A stretch of DNA of 64,000 nucleotides from Terriglobia bacterium (lineage in GTDB: Bacteria; Acidobacteriota; Terriglobia; Bryobacterales; Bryobacteraceae): assembly GCA_020073145.1 (NCBI GenBank), contig JAIQFS010000007.1, forward strand, positions 96,750 to 160,749. Reading direction: 5' to 3'. Shown piece by piece: positions 9,037 through 18,586 of the stretch (positions are counted from its first letter, which is position 1; the number at the start of each line of letters is the position of its first letter). A model generated the notes under the pieces. That model saw only the letters and a program-made list of their open reading frames with translations, had not been told where the DNA came from and made no database searches. Both the position numbers and the translations under genes were made by a program.

Positions 9037-9279
9037 ATGGATGATTATGTCAACGAGCAGATCATGCTGTATTTTGGGCATGACGTCGCGAAAATGAGGT
9101 TGCTCGGAATCACGAGATACGCGATTACGATCTACATCCGGTGCGTCGAAAGTGGTCAGCCCAAGGAATCAGCCATCAACGCCTTGCTCCAAGGCAGGAC
9201 GCTCAACCCGGAGCAGGTGGAGTTCGTCAGGTCTGTGCTCGATCGACTGCCGATGAGAGCCAAGGCCGCCGGAGGCTGA
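9037..9279 (+). CDS. small hypothetical protein
   Basis: An 80-residue, mainly helical product (MDDYVNEQIMLYFGHDVAKM, ITIYIRCVESGQPKESAINA, LNPEQVEFVRSVLDRLP). I do not recognise the family. It has no signal peptide or membrane segment. It is about 100 bases upstream of the CBS-domain gene on the same strand and may share its transcript. Confidence 0.55.
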   Translation: MDDYVNEQIMLYFGHDVAKMRLLGITRYAITIYIRCVESGQPKESAINALLQGRTLNPEQVEFVRSVLDRLPMRAKAAGG

Positions 9280-9378
9280 GACCCAAGAATACCGCGCTAT
9301 CGGAGTTTCGGCGGACGAGTGAACTTAGATTGGCGGCCTGAACCGGATGGAGGGGGCGGTCAAGAAAGGAGGGATACG

Positions 9379-9888
9379 ATGAAGTGTGAAGAAATCATGA
9401 TCAGCGAGTTGTTATGGTGTGTACCAACCGATACAGTGGAGACCGCGGCGAAGATGATGAAGACGGCGAACATCGATGTTGTGCCGGTTTGCGAAGGCCG
9501 TCAGAATGAGCGTCCGGTCGGCATCGTTACGGATCACGAGATCGTACTCCGCGTGGTGGCCGATGGACTTGATGCCACCAAAATGACGCTCGAGGCTGTA
9601 ATGACTCGGGAGCCGGTTACTTGTTACGGAGAGGACGATCTGGACACAGCACTGGATGCCATGGAGCGGAATCAAGTACAGCGAATTCTAGTCGTCGGCC
9701 AAGGAGGCCGCCTAGCCGGTGTCCTCACCCAAGCGGACGTGCTTCTCTGGACTGGCGAACCAACGAGGATCGTCGAATTGATCAGAAAAGCGGCTCAAGG
9801 ACGTCGGGCCAGCCAATCTGGCGCCAAGAGCAAGGCTGAAGAATCCGGCTTGCCGAAGGTGCGCCACGGCGGCGGCTCCTTTTCTTAA
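9379..9888 (+). CDS. CBS-domain protein
   Basis: This 169-residue protein has two CBS domains in tandem, about residues 1-65 (CEEIMISELLWCVPTDTVET, GIVTDHEIVLRVV) and 72-130 (AVMTREPVTCYGEDDLDTAL, LAGVLTQADVLL). The C-terminal 30 residues are basic and probably disordered. CBS pairs bind adenine nucleotides and sense energy state; the partner protein is unknown. The ATG at 9379 was chosen because AAGGAGGG lies 5 bases upstream; an ATG at 9319 lacks such a site and would add a non-CBS tail. Confidence 0.9.
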   Translation: MKCEEIMISELLWCVPTDTVETAAKMMKTANIDVVPVCEGRQNERPVGIVTDHEIVLRVVADGLDATKMTLEAVMTREPVTCYGEDDLDTALDAMERNQVQRILVVGQGGRLAGVLTQADVLLWTGEPTRIVELIRKAAQGRRASQSGAKSKAEESGLPKVRHGGGSFS

Positions 9889-10234
9889 GCCGCGCGATTC
9901 TCCTGGAACCACTGGTGCCATACCCGGCACGAGGCGGGGGATCACTCCGTCTAGAAGCAGCGCGACGCGCGTCCCGGTTTCGAGCACCCGGATTTGCCCC
10001 CATTCTCCGCTTACCGGTCGCCTCCCCTCACGCTCCCATCCTGCAGGAGTACGCAAACCCCAAATCGTCATCGAGGATGAGGACCGTATTCATTGTGGTT
10101 TCTGCAGGGGCCAAGGGGGCCCGCACAAGCCAACCCAGGCACCAAACTCTCCGTATAGAATGTGGCGCGTCCGTCATGGATTGCAACCGATGCTCCCATC
10201 GTTTGGTAACACAATTGCCTCCCAAACGCCTGAT
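9889..10234. other. intergenic stretch with a gene remnant
   Basis: Between the CBS and PilZ genes I see no intact gene. It contains a short piece of a response-regulator N-terminus on the minus strand, listed separately. Confidence 0.5.
10028..10093 (-). pseudogene. N-terminal remnant of a response regulator
   Basis: The minus-strand ATG at 10093 gives MNTVLILDDDLGFAYSCRMG and stops. The first 13 residues are the beta-1 strand and acidic triplet of a receiver domain (MNTVLILDDDLGF). No frame continues with receiver-like sequence, so only the first part survives. It could also be chance, as the match is short. Confidence 0.4.
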
Positions 10235-10714
10235 ATGTCACCCACCACACAACAGCAACCCGACAAACAGAGAAGCATACGCCGCAGTCAGCGCCGCTAT
10301 CCAATCCGCGTTGATCTGAAATACCGGATTCTCGACGGCGACCAAACGGTGAGCAGGGGCTCAGGACGGAGTGTGAACCTCTCGAGCAGTGGAATCCTGT
10401 TTGAAGCCGACGGTGCCATAAAGCCGGGCGAGCTGATCGAGCTAGCCCTGACATGGCCGGCCCGGCTTAACGACAAGGTAGGATTGACGTTGCTCATCGT
10501 TGCCCGCACGCTGCGCGAGGATTGGAACGGCATCGCCGCAGTGAATTTGCGCTACGAGTTTCGCACTCGGGCTCTCTGGCGGCCCGCTCCACTTGAGGCT
10601 TCGACGGCTATTAGCCGTACGATTGCTTACGCGTCATCCGAAACAAGGCCGAGCGGCACGCCCGGTTTTCCGGACGTCGCGTTCCGGCCGATGCAGAGAA
10701 TGGTCTCTCCGTAA
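10235..10714 (+). CDS. PilZ-domain protein
   Basis: The 159-residue product has the c-di-GMP-binding PilZ signature: RRSQRRYPIR near residue 20 and GRSVNLSSSGILFE about 35 residues later. The core ends near residue 110 and a poorly conserved tail follows. It probably reports c-di-GMP to an unknown target. Start choice is uncertain: ATG at 10235 begins just before the basic N-terminus, and ATG codons at 10160 and 10190 are in frame. A paralogue with the same IEL-L-WP segment is encoded at 19865-20302. Confidence 0.85.
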   Translation: MSPTTQQQPDKQRSIRRSQRRYPIRVDLKYRILDGDQTVSRGSGRSVNLSSSGILFEADGAIKPGELIELALTWPARLNDKVGLTLLIVARTLREDWNGIAAVNLRYEFRTRALWRPAPLEASTAISRTIAYASSETRPSGTPGFPDVAFRPMQRMVSP

Positions 10715-10920
10715 CGCTGAGGTGCCCGGTACGAAGAGAGACCGGGGTATGCGCGATGGGGCACTGAACCCTTGCCTGTGACAGCAAAGGTCCACGCGGC
10801 TCGGGTCCAAATTGTGCAAGGAACCAATCCAAAAAATGGGAAATCGATGGAAAACTGCTCAGTGCGTTTGCTCCCCAGCAGACGAAATGACGCCCCGGAC
10901 AACTTCGGCAGGACAAATTC

Positions 10921-13653
10921 ATGAGCGGGGTTAATCGGCCGATCCACGTGGGGAGGCCGCGAACTGGTAAGGACAGTACGAGCCAAGACCGCGCGCAGGC
11001 AATTTCGAGGCTTACCGAGGAGGCCCGCCATCGAATTCTGGTCGAGTGGAACGAAACCGCTAGGGACTATCCTCGGGAGCGCTCCTTACACGAATTCATC
11101 GAGGACCAAGTTGACCGAACGCCGAACGCGCCAGCACTCGTCTTTGGGTGCACCCAGCTTTCCTATCAAGAACTGAATGTCCGAGCTAACCGGCTAGCGC
11201 ATTACCTCCGAAGATTAGGCGTAGGGCCGGAGGTTCTGGTGGGGGTATACGCAGGACGGTCGGTGGAAATGATTGTGGCGCTACTCGGGGTGATGAAGGC
11301 CGGCGGTGCTTATCTGCCGCTGGATCCCGAGTGTCCGAGAGAGCGGCTGGCCGCCTTGCTTGAGGATTCCCGGCCCCTGGTTGTGATTGTTCAAGACGAG
11401 TTGAGGGGAGCGCTTCCCGAACATGGAAGCAGTACCGTGTTTCTCAACGGGGATAGCCCGCTGTTCCAGGGCGAACGGGAAAGCAATCCACCGGTAATCA
11501 CGCACGGCCAGAATCTGGCGTATGCGATGTACACGTCGGGTTCGACGGGTATGCCGAAATGCGTTCTCAACGTCCATGAAGCCATTGTGAATCGGCTGCT
11601 GTGGATGCAAGACACGTACCGGCTGGATTCGAGGGATCGAGTTCTTCAGAAGACTCCTTACACCTTTGACGTTTCCGTCTGGGAGTTTTTTTGGCCGCTC
11701 ATGGCGGGGGCCTGCCTGGTCGTGGCGCGACCCGGAGGTCATAAGGACCCGAACTACCTGGTTGACGAAATCATCAGGCAAGGGATCACAGTGATTCACT
11801 TCGTGCCGTCCATGTTTCACGTGTTTCTGGAAGCTCCGGGGATCGAAGGCTGCGCCGGCCTGCGCCATATCTTCTGTAGCGGCGAAGCACTACCGGTGGC
11901 GTTGCGAGAGAGGTTTTTCAGGAGGCTCAAGGGTCAACTCCATAATCTGTATGGTCCGACGGAAGCGGCGGTAGACGTGACGGCATGGACATGCGATCCC
12001 ACGGGTCCTTCCTCGATCGTGCCCATCGGAAAGCCCATTTGGAATACCCGGATCTACATTCTGGACAGTAACCTGGAGCCAGCGCCTCCGGGAGCGGCCG
12101 GCGAACTGCACATTGGAGGAGTCGCGCTGGCCCGCGGTTATTTGAATCGGCCCGAGCTAACCGCGCAGAAGTTCATCCCCGACCCTTTTAGCAAGGAGCC
12201 GGGGGCGCGTTTGTTCAAGACCGGGGACGAGGCGCGGTTTCTGCCGGACGGCAATATCGAGTACTTGGGCCGAATCGACCACCAGGTCAAAATTCATGGC
12301 ATTCGGATCGAGCCAGGAGAAATCGAATCGGTGCTGACCGGGCATCCCTCTATCCGCCAAGCCGTCGTCATCGCCGATGAGGAGCGACCGGGGCAGAAGC
12401 GGCTGGTGGCCTATCTTGTGGCACGGCGGAAGCCCGTCTCCCTCAGCGAACTGCGGGAGTCGCTGCGAGCCAAATTGCCGGAGTCGATGATACCGGCCGC
12501 GTTTGTGGTGCTCGACGCACTGCCGTTGACGGTGAGCGGGAAATTGGACCGCAAGAGCTTGCCGCGTCCTTGTTCCAACGAGGGCATGGCTAGCCGTGTA
12601 CCGGCCTCGCCGCGGAATTCGCTGGAGCGGACGCTTTGCAGAATCTGGGAAGAGGTTCTGAACGTGCGATCGGTCGACATCGACGATGGTTTCAGCGACC
12701 TGGGAGGCGACTCGTTGGCGGCCGCCTGTTTGTTTGTCCGGATCCACCAAATCTACGGGAAGAACCTGCAGGCGGTCAATCTGATGAACGTGACGACGGT
12801 CCGGGCCATGGCCGAGGTGATTCGTTCCGAAAACAGCGGTTCCGCAGCGAAGTCACTGGTGACACTGCGCGGCGAAGGATCATTGCCACCGCTATTTCTT
12901 GTTTCGGGGATTCTGGGCCACGTGGTCAATTTTTTCAGTTTAGCGGTGCATCTCGGACCGGAGCAACCTACATACGCGCTGCAGCCGCCCGGTATCGACT
13001 TGTCGGTACCGTACCTGACCCGGGTCGAGGACATCGCCGCCCACTACATTCGCGAAATCAAATTCCGACAGCCATCCGCGCCCTATTACCTGGCGGGCTA
13101 CTCGTTTGGGGGAATGATTGTCTTTGAAATGGCGCGGCAACTTCTGGCTCGGGGAGATCGTGTCGCGATCGCCGCGCTGCTGGACGCTCCGGAGTGGCGA
13201 TACGAAAGGCGCATGAAACGGATCATGCGCTTCAACCGGGTTCTCTTTGGGCCTCGCCGGCTCACGTACCTAACGGAAGCGGTCCAATCCCGCTGGCCGG
13301 GCGGAATCCACAAGATGCACGACCGTCTTCGCCATCGCGCGCCGCAGAACCGGTTCACGCTGGAAGAAGCCAGCCGGCTGGCGGCCAACCGGTATGTTCC
13401 CCGAATCTATCCCGGGCGATTGACACTTCTGCGAACGAGCCCCGACGGGGCGCTGGTCCCCGGCGATCCCTTTCTTGGGTGGGGTCAGCTGGCAACGGGT
13501 GGAGTCGAGGTTCACGAGATTCCCGGCGGCCACTTCACAATCACGGACGAGCCATACGTTGCCATTCTGGCTCACAAGCTCAGAGAGTGTCTGGACCGGG
13601 CCCGGCCGGCGGGGTTGCCCAGTATCGCGCGAGTGGCCGGCGCCGGCGGTTGA
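10921..13653 (+). CDS. single-module NRPS-like synthetase A-T-TE, predicted to activate serine
   Basis: The 910-residue protein starts with a short linker typical for the region after a condensation domain (ILVEWNETARDYP), then an adenylation domain (about 45-545; YTSGSTGMPK, NLYGPTEA, lysine K541 in SGKLDRK), a carrier domain with GGDS, S598 carrying the phosphopantetheine arm, and a thioesterase domain (about 660-895; GYSFGG with S728, GGHFTI with H871). Aligned by eye to known adenylation domains, the pocket residues read D V W H F S L V D K, the serine code of EntF. No condensation domain, phosphopantetheinyl transferase or MbtH gene is in the window. It may make a serine-derived product with partners elsewhere. 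Confidence 0.88.
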   Translation: MSGVNRPIHVGRPRTGKDSTSQDRAQAISRLTEEARHRILVEWNETARDYPRERSLHEFIEDQVDRTPNAPALVFGCTQLSYQELNVRANRLAHYLRRLGVGPEVLVGVYAGRSVEMIVALLGVMKAGGAYLPLDPECPRERLAALLEDSRPLVVIVQDELRGALPEHGSSTVFLNGDSPLFQGERESNPPVITHGQNLAYAMYTSGSTGMPKCVLNVHEAIVNRLLWMQDTYRLDSRDRVLQKTPYTFDVSVWEFFWPLMAGACLVVARPGGHKDPNYLVDEIIRQGITVIHFVPSMFHVFLEAPGIEGCAGLRHIFCSGEALPVALRERFFRRLKGQLHNLYGPTEAAVDVTAWTCDPTGPSSIVPIGKPIWNTRIYILDSNLEPAPPGAAGELHIGGVALARGYLNRPELTAQKFIPDPFSKEPGARLFKTGDEARFLPDGNIEYLGRIDHQVKIHGIRIEPGEIESVLTGHPSIRQAVVIADEERPGQKRLVAYLVARRKPVSLSELRESLRAKLPESMIPAAFVVLDALPLTVSGKLDRKSLPRPCSNEGMASRVPASPRNSLERTLCRIWEEVLNVRSVDIDDGFSDLGGDSLAAACLFVRIHQIYGKNLQAVNLMNVTTVRAMAEVIRSENSGSAAKSLVTLRGEGSLPPLFLVSGILGHVVNFFSLAVHLGPEQPTYALQPPGIDLSVPYLTRVEDIAAHYIREIKFRQPSAPYYLAGYSFGGMIVFEMARQLLARGDRVAIAALLDAPEWRYERRMKRIMRFNRVLFGPRRLTYLTEAVQSRWPGGIHKMHDRLRHRAPQNRFTLEEASRLAANRYVPRIYPGRLTLLRTSPDGALVPGDPFLGWGQLATGGVEVHEIPGGHFTITDEPYVAILAHKLRECLDRARPAGLPSIARVAGAGG

Positions 13654-13819
13654 TCCCCATCCCGTTACCGTCAGTGTTGCTCGACCAGAGGCGATGCTCC
13701 AGCTTGGCATTCCGAGCACGCGCAGCCCGGTAGAGCCCGAAACGTCAGACGGGAGTAACACTCAACCGAATCGAAGCGCGAATCCTATTTTCCGGCCGAG
13801 GGATCAATTTGGCCGGAGC

Positions 13820-14635
13820 TTACTTTCGCGGTTCGAAGCGCACTTCCACTTCGGTTTTCACCTTGACGGGGTGGCCGTGATCGACGGGAGGCTGATAGCG
13901 AAACTGAGACCACGGCACGCTCTCGCAGAGTTGCATCCCGGTGCCGAGTTCGGAGATTTTCCCTTGCGAGTTGACGACGACCTTGCAGAGAACGGTTCCT
14001 CCCGTGGGCTCCCAGAGAGGCGCGGGTTGGACGGCCGGGCCTTCGATCAGAAGGGCGCGTTGTTTTTCGGCCGGGACCGAGACTTCGGGGAGGTCCTGGT
14101 CGTCGGCGTCTTTGTTCGGCTGCGGGGAACCGGCGCCGTCCGCCGTTACGGGCTGCAGACTCGTGACCAGGAAGACGGGCCTGGCGGGATAGCGCTTGAC
14201 CCGGGCGCGCAAGACCGAGGTCTGCCCATCGAGGACGTCGAACGGCAGATTGCTCCAGGCCATCTTGACGGCGCGCTCGCAACTGGATTCGAGGGGATAG
14301 CCGTTCTTGCCCTGGTCGGGATCGCCGATGTCGTCAATGACCTTTTGGGCGTTGACGCCCTCGGCGACATACTCCTTGCCCTGGACTACCGGAACGGCCG
14401 TCTTGAAGAAGAGGCGATAGCGGTGCAGTCCTTCGGTCAGGTACACGGAAGGTCCACCCGCGTTCAGAGCGGAATCGGTGGCGGTCGATTCGGCCGTAAT
14501 CAGGGCCTTGCCCTGGATTTTGTCCAGCGGCGTGCCGGCCTTCTTGGATTCCGCGGCCGGCGGCCGGCTAGAGCAACCGCCCCATCCGGCAAGCGCCAGT
14601 ACGAGAAGACAGACACTGCCTGCGTTACGATTCAT
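13820..14635 (-). CDS. TonB C-terminal-like lipoprotein
   Basis: From the ATG at 14635 the 271-residue product has a hydrophobic signal (VCLLVLALAGWGGC) with a cysteine that may be lipidated, though the lipobox is not ideal. A poorly conserved middle part follows, then a C-terminal segment of TonB/TolA type (GGTVLCKVVVNSQGKISELG, LCESVPWSQFRYQPP, VKTEVEVRFEPR). In Acidobacteria such domains often occur outside true TonB systems. It lies upstream of the TolC pair on another transcript and converges with the synthetase gene. Confidence 0.7.
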   Translation of the reverse strand: MNRNAGSVCLLVLALAGWGGCSSRPPAAESKKAGTPLDKIQGKALITAESTATDSALNAGGPSVYLTEGLHRYRLFFKTAVPVVQGKEYVAEGVNAQKVIDDIGDPDQGKNGYPLESSCERAVKMAWSNLPFDVLDGQTSVLRARVKRYPARPVFLVTSLQPVTADGAGSPQPNKDADDQDLPEVSVPAEKQRALLIEGPAVQPAPLWEPTGGTVLCKVVVNSQGKISELGTGMQLCESVPWSQFRYQPPVDHGHPVKVKTEVEVRFEPRK

Positions 14636-14738
14636 CCGCCGAGCCCTCGCTTTCGAGACGCTGTCGTCCGAATCCGAAGGTATCACGGGACGGGGTTGCT
14701 GACAACCGACCCGCCGCCGGTTCGGTGCGCCCCCGGGC

Positions 14739-16640
14739 TCAGTTTTGCGGAGGTCCGGCGTTCCCGGGGATCTTCGACTCCGCCGAGACGCGGCCGGTCA
14801 GGGCTTCGTCGAGAACGACGTGGTTCCTCTCGAGAGTTTCTCCGAGCACCTGGTCGAGGGCGACGCGGGCGTGGACAAACGCAGACTGGGCAGCGATCTC
14901 GGAGACTCGGGCGGCCTGGAGGGTGCGCTGGTCGACGACGATGTCGTTGAAAGTGGCGGTGCCCGACGCGAACTTTTTGCGGTCGGCTTCCAGCAGCTGC
15001 TCCTGCAAAGTCCGGGTGTCCCGGGCGGCCGAGTAGCGCGAGCGGGCCTGGCGCAGCGCGCTCATGCGCGCCGAGACATCCACGACGATGGCGTTCTCAT
15101 TCCTCTGATTGCTCACCTGCGATTGGCGGTACTGCAACTGGTCGATGCCGTAATCGCCCTGCGCGCGGCGATTGTGTAAGGACGCCGAGAACGAGGCGCC
15201 GGCGATGTTATTCGGAAAATCGCGGCGGAACACCTGGCCGAGGGCGGTGCCGTAGCCACCGACGAAAGACGCATTGGGCGCCCCGCAGCAGTTGTTGTAC
15301 TTCGGATTGACTTCACCGGCCACGCCGCGATTGTAGGTCTGCACGTAGGTAGACAGGTTGGGCCGCAGGGGGTTTTCGGTTCCACTCAAGGCCAACTGGG
15401 CGGTCTGGTCGCGGAACTTGGAGACGGCCACATCGGGGCGCTTGGCCATCGCGGTGTGGACCAGTTGGCGCATGGGAGGGAGATCGTCGGTATCGGGCAC
15501 TTCGATGCGGTCGAGCGGAACGATGCCGGCCGCTTCGAGCTCCGGGTCTTCGGTGCGGCTAATGGCCTCCTTCAGGAGGGCGGTGCGCTGGCCGGCGGTG
15601 TTCTCGGCAATGCTGAGGTCCTGCCGCGTGCGCGCCAGTTCGGCCTCGGCGCGCAAGAGCTCGACGCGAGGCAGGGCTTCAATGGCGATTTCCTTCTGGG
15701 TGTCGCTATAGAACTGCTGGGCGTCGTTGAGAGCCTGCTGCCGCGCTTTGAGCTCGTCGTTGGCGCTCACCAGGTCCCAGTAAGAGTTGAGAACGGAAGC
15801 TACCAGGTCGACCAATTGCGAGCGAAACACGTCTCGCGAGGCGCCGGTATTGATTTTGGCGATGCGGATCAAGCGGCTATTGAGGGCGACTCCGAAGCCC
15901 TGGAGTAGGGGCTGGCTGTAGGTGAAATCGATGTGGGGCCCGACGGCGGGATTCAACTGATCGGTGGCCGCGTTCTCTTTCAGATACTGCTCGTAATCGC
16001 GGAACTGGATGGAGCCGCCGGTCAACAGGCCGAGATTGAGCACGGTATTGTAATTGTGGACCGACTGGACCAGGGCGTTGGTCTGGCTGAGCGTGGTGTT
16101 GGCAAACGGTTGGGTGAGGTGGCCGAAGGTGGTGGTGTCCTGCAGAAAGGGATCGAGCTGGGGGGTGACTTGTCCAATTTGTTGAATGGAGGCCGAGCCG
16201 CCGGAAGCTCCGCCGCCGCCACCACCTCCGCCGCCCAAGCCGGCGCTCTGGGTGCTGCCATTGACGCCGACGCCGGCGTTGACGTTGGACACTTGGGCGC
16301 TGGCGCTGGGCACACCGCGAATGGGGCCGCCGGCCCGGGCGCGCTCGAGGCCGGATTGCGCGAGGAGGGGCCCGTAACGAGCGATTTCCAGATTCAGATT
16401 GTTCTCGATGGCCAAGGCGATGGCGTCTTGCGCGGACAGATAGAGCTGTCCGGCGCGAATCAGGCTATGCAGCCGGGAGGAGTTGCCCAACCGGACGGGA
16501 GGAATGACCGGCGCTGCATAATCGCGGAGGGGAACGGGCAGCAGGGGCTTCTGAACCTGCAGGGGCTGACCCTGCGCCGGGGCTTGGAGGAGCAGGCAGG
16601 CTCCGGCGAGGAGAATGGCACTCCATTTTCGAGGACTCAT
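14739..16640 (-). CDS. TolC-family outer membrane protein (second of a pair)
   Basis: The 633-residue protein has a signal peptide (MSPRKWSAILLAGACLLLQA), an N-terminal LYLSAQDAIALAIENNLNLE motif and two long coiled-coil repeats (LVDLVASVLNSYWDLVSAND; DVSARMSALRQARSRYSAAR), as in TolC-type channels. A glycine run sits near residue 138 and NNCCGAPN near residue 448. The start codon overlaps the stop of the upstream paralogue by 4 bases (ATGA). No membrane-fusion protein or inner-membrane pump is nearby, so the transported substance is unknown. Confidence 0.9.
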   Translation of the reverse strand: MSPRKWSAILLAGACLLLQAPAQGQPLQVQKPLLPVPLRDYAAPVIPPVRLGNSSRLHSLIRAGQLYLSAQDAIALAIENNLNLEIARYGPLLAQSGLERARAGGPIRGVPSASAQVSNVNAGVGVNGSTQSAGLGGGGGGGGGASGGSASIQQIGQVTPQLDPFLQDTTTFGHLTQPFANTTLSQTNALVQSVHNYNTVLNLGLLTGGSIQFRDYEQYLKENAATDQLNPAVGPHIDFTYSQPLLQGFGVALNSRLIRIAKINTGASRDVFRSQLVDLVASVLNSYWDLVSANDELKARQQALNDAQQFYSDTQKEIAIEALPRVELLRAEAELARTRQDLSIAENTAGQRTALLKEAISRTEDPELEAAGIVPLDRIEVPDTDDLPPMRQLVHTAMAKRPDVAVSKFRDQTAQLALSGTENPLRPNLSTYVQTYNRGVAGEVNPKYNNCCGAPNASFVGGYGTALGQVFRRDFPNNIAGASFSASLHNRRAQGDYGIDQLQYRQSQVSNQRNENAIVVDVSARMSALRQARSRYSAARDTRTLQEQLLEADRKKFASGTATFNDIVVDQRTLQAARVSEIAAQSAFVHARVALDQVLGETLERNHVVLDEALTGRVSAESKIPGNAGPPQN

Positions 16641-18586
16641 CGCAGAACCTCCGAGCGGAGCATAGAAAGCCCGGGCGCGGCGGGCTTCACGACGGCCGGC
16701 GCGGGATCGGGCAGCGACGATTCGCGCTGGACGCGCCCTTGCGCGGCCTCGTCAATCGAAATATGGTTCACATCGAGCGTTCGTCCCAAGGCCATGTCGA
16801 ACCCGATGCGAGCATGCGTGTAGTTCGCCAGGGCTTGCACTTCGCCATCTTCGCCGGCGGCGAGATCGCGCTGGGCCTGAATCACGAGGGCGACGGTGGA
16901 GACGCCGAACTGAAAGCGGCGCTGCTCGTTGGCGAGACTCTGCTCGGCGAGCTTGCGAGTGTCCACGGCGGTCTGGTAGCGGGCGCGGGCCTGTTGCAAG
17001 CCGATGGTCGCGGTCTTGACGTCGACGCGCACCTGATTGATGGCGCGCTGCATCTGCAGTTCGCTCTGCCGAAGCTGAAGCTCGTCAGTGACGTAGTCGG
17101 CTTGTGCGGAGCGGTTGCGGATGGGAATGGTGAGGGAGACGCCGGCCGAATAATCGGGAAAATTGCGGCGGAACATCTGGGAGAGGGCGGTTCCAGCTCC
17201 GCCGATGAAGAAGGAGTTGGGAGCGCCGCAGCAATTGTTGTAGAGGGGATTGGCCGGGCCCGCCAGGCCGTGGTTGGTGAGCTCGGCAAAGGCCTGGAGC
17301 GAAGGCAGGAGCCCATTGCGATCGCCGCGCGCGAGGATCTGGTTGCTCTGGATATCGATCTTGGCCCGGACGATTTCCTGGCGGTTGGCCAAGGCCTCCT
17401 GGATCAAATCGGGCACGGGCCGGATCTCCTCGGCGGCGGGCACTTCGACGCGGTCGAGAGGCACGATGTGGACATCGTCGAGCGAGGAATTCTCGGTAGA
17501 GTTGCGGCTGATGGCGTTCTTGAGGACAATCTCCTGTTGCTCCACGTTGGTCTGGGCGAAGAGGAGGTCCTCCTTAGTGGCGGAAACTTCGGCGGCGGCG
17601 CGCGTCACTTCAACCGCCGGCAGGGCACCGATCTCGACCTGCTTTTGATTGCCTTCATACAACTGCTGGGCGGTCTTGAGCGCTTCCTCCTTGATGCGGA
17701 CGGCATCGTTGAAGCTGACGAGATCCCAATAGAGATTGAGCGCGGCGGAAACCGTGGTGGCAACCTGCAGTTTGAATTGCACGTCGCTCACCTTCATGTT
17801 GTTCTTGGCGACCCGGATGTAGCGATCATTGACGCCGCGGCTGAGCCCCTGGAGCAGGTTCTGGGCGACCTGGAAATCGAGATAGCCGCTCAGCGAGGGA
17901 TTGAAGAGAGGGGAGGCGCTGTTGAGGAAACTGCGGGAACTGACGGCGGTGAACTGCATGGAGGTGCCGGTCACGAACGCCTGCGAATACCCGAAATTGA
18001 AGACGCGGTAGCTGTTGATGAGGGCAGTGGTTTGATTCAGGAAGGTGTTGGTTTGGGGCTGGGTGAGGTGGCCGAATTGGGCGTTGGCGAAAACACCGGG
18101 GTCCAGATTCGGGGGGTTGGGACCGATGGAGCTGACCACGCCGCCGCCGGAGCCGATGCCGGCGCCGCCCGCCAGGCCGTTGGCGTTGGTGCTCACGCCG
18201 GCGGTACTGACACTGGTGGGGCCGGGAATCACGGGCGTGTCCACCTGGCGCAGATAGCCGCCGCCTTGGGCGCGCCGTAGAACTTCGCGCGCGAGCACGG
18301 GGCTATAGCGCTGGACAGCGATATCGAGATTGTTCTCGAGGACGAGCGCGATGACGTCCTGGACCGACAGGTAGAGGCTGCCGTTGCGCACCAGCGTTTG
18401 CAGGCGCGGCGAATTGGTCAGCTTAGCCGGGGCGACGATACGCCTCTCCAGATGGAAGGGCGCGAGCACACGGCCCGCCACCGGCGGAGGCGGGGGAGTC
18501 TGGATGGAGACCTCGCTGGATTGCGCGAACAGCGGGCAGCCCCAAGCCAGGCAGACGAGAGACACGAGAGGGCGGTGGCGATTCAT
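16637..18586 (-). CDS. TolC-family outer membrane protein (first of a pair)
   Basis: The 649-residue product has a signal peptide (MNRHRPLVSLVCLAWGCPLF), then a proline run, LYLSVQDVIALVLENNLDIA and the same two-repeat helical layout as its neighbour. NNCCGAPN is at residue 450. The two proteins are clear tandem duplicates but well diverged. The ATG at 18586 gives the most typical signal peptide; an ATG at 18604 would add six residues. It begins a two-gene operon with no pump genes. Confidence 0.9.
   Translation of the reverse strand: MNRHRPLVSLVCLAWGCPLFAQSSEVSIQTPPPPPVAGRVLAPFHLERRIVAPAKLTNSPRLQTLVRNGSLYLSVQDVIALVLENNLDIAVQRYSPVLAREVLRRAQGGGYLRQVDTPVIPGPTSVSTAGVSTNANGLAGGAGIGSGGGVVSSIGPNPPNLDPGVFANAQFGHLTQPQTNTFLNQTTALINSYRVFNFGYSQAFVTGTSMQFTAVSSRSFLNSASPLFNPSLSGYLDFQVAQNLLQGLSRGVNDRYIRVAKNNMKVSDVQFKLQVATTVSAALNLYWDLVSFNDAVRIKEEALKTAQQLYEGNQKQVEIGALPAVEVTRAAAEVSATKEDLLFAQTNVEQQEIVLKNAISRNSTENSSLDDVHIVPLDRVEVPAAEEIRPVPDLIQEALANRQEIVRAKIDIQSNQILARGDRNGLLPSLQAFAELTNHGLAGPANPLYNNCCGAPNSFFIGGAGTALSQMFRRNFPDYSAGVSLTIPIRNRSAQADYVTDELQLRQSELQMQRAINQVRVDVKTATIGLQQARARYQTAVDTRKLAEQSLANEQRRFQFGVSTVALVIQAQRDLAAGEDGEVQALANYTHARIGFDMALGRTLDVNHISIDEAAQGRVQRESSLPDPAPAVVKPAAPGLSMLRSEVLR

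Noticed and set aside
13475..14950. Open frame of 491 codons on the plus strand
   Set aside because: It overlaps the end of the synthetase and the TonB-like gene in other frames; no recognisable domain.
16739..18280. Open frame of 513 codons on the plus strand
   Set aside because: It mirrors a TolC gene with a signal peptide and conserved repeats; its own product is low-complexity Gly/Leu/Asp sequence.
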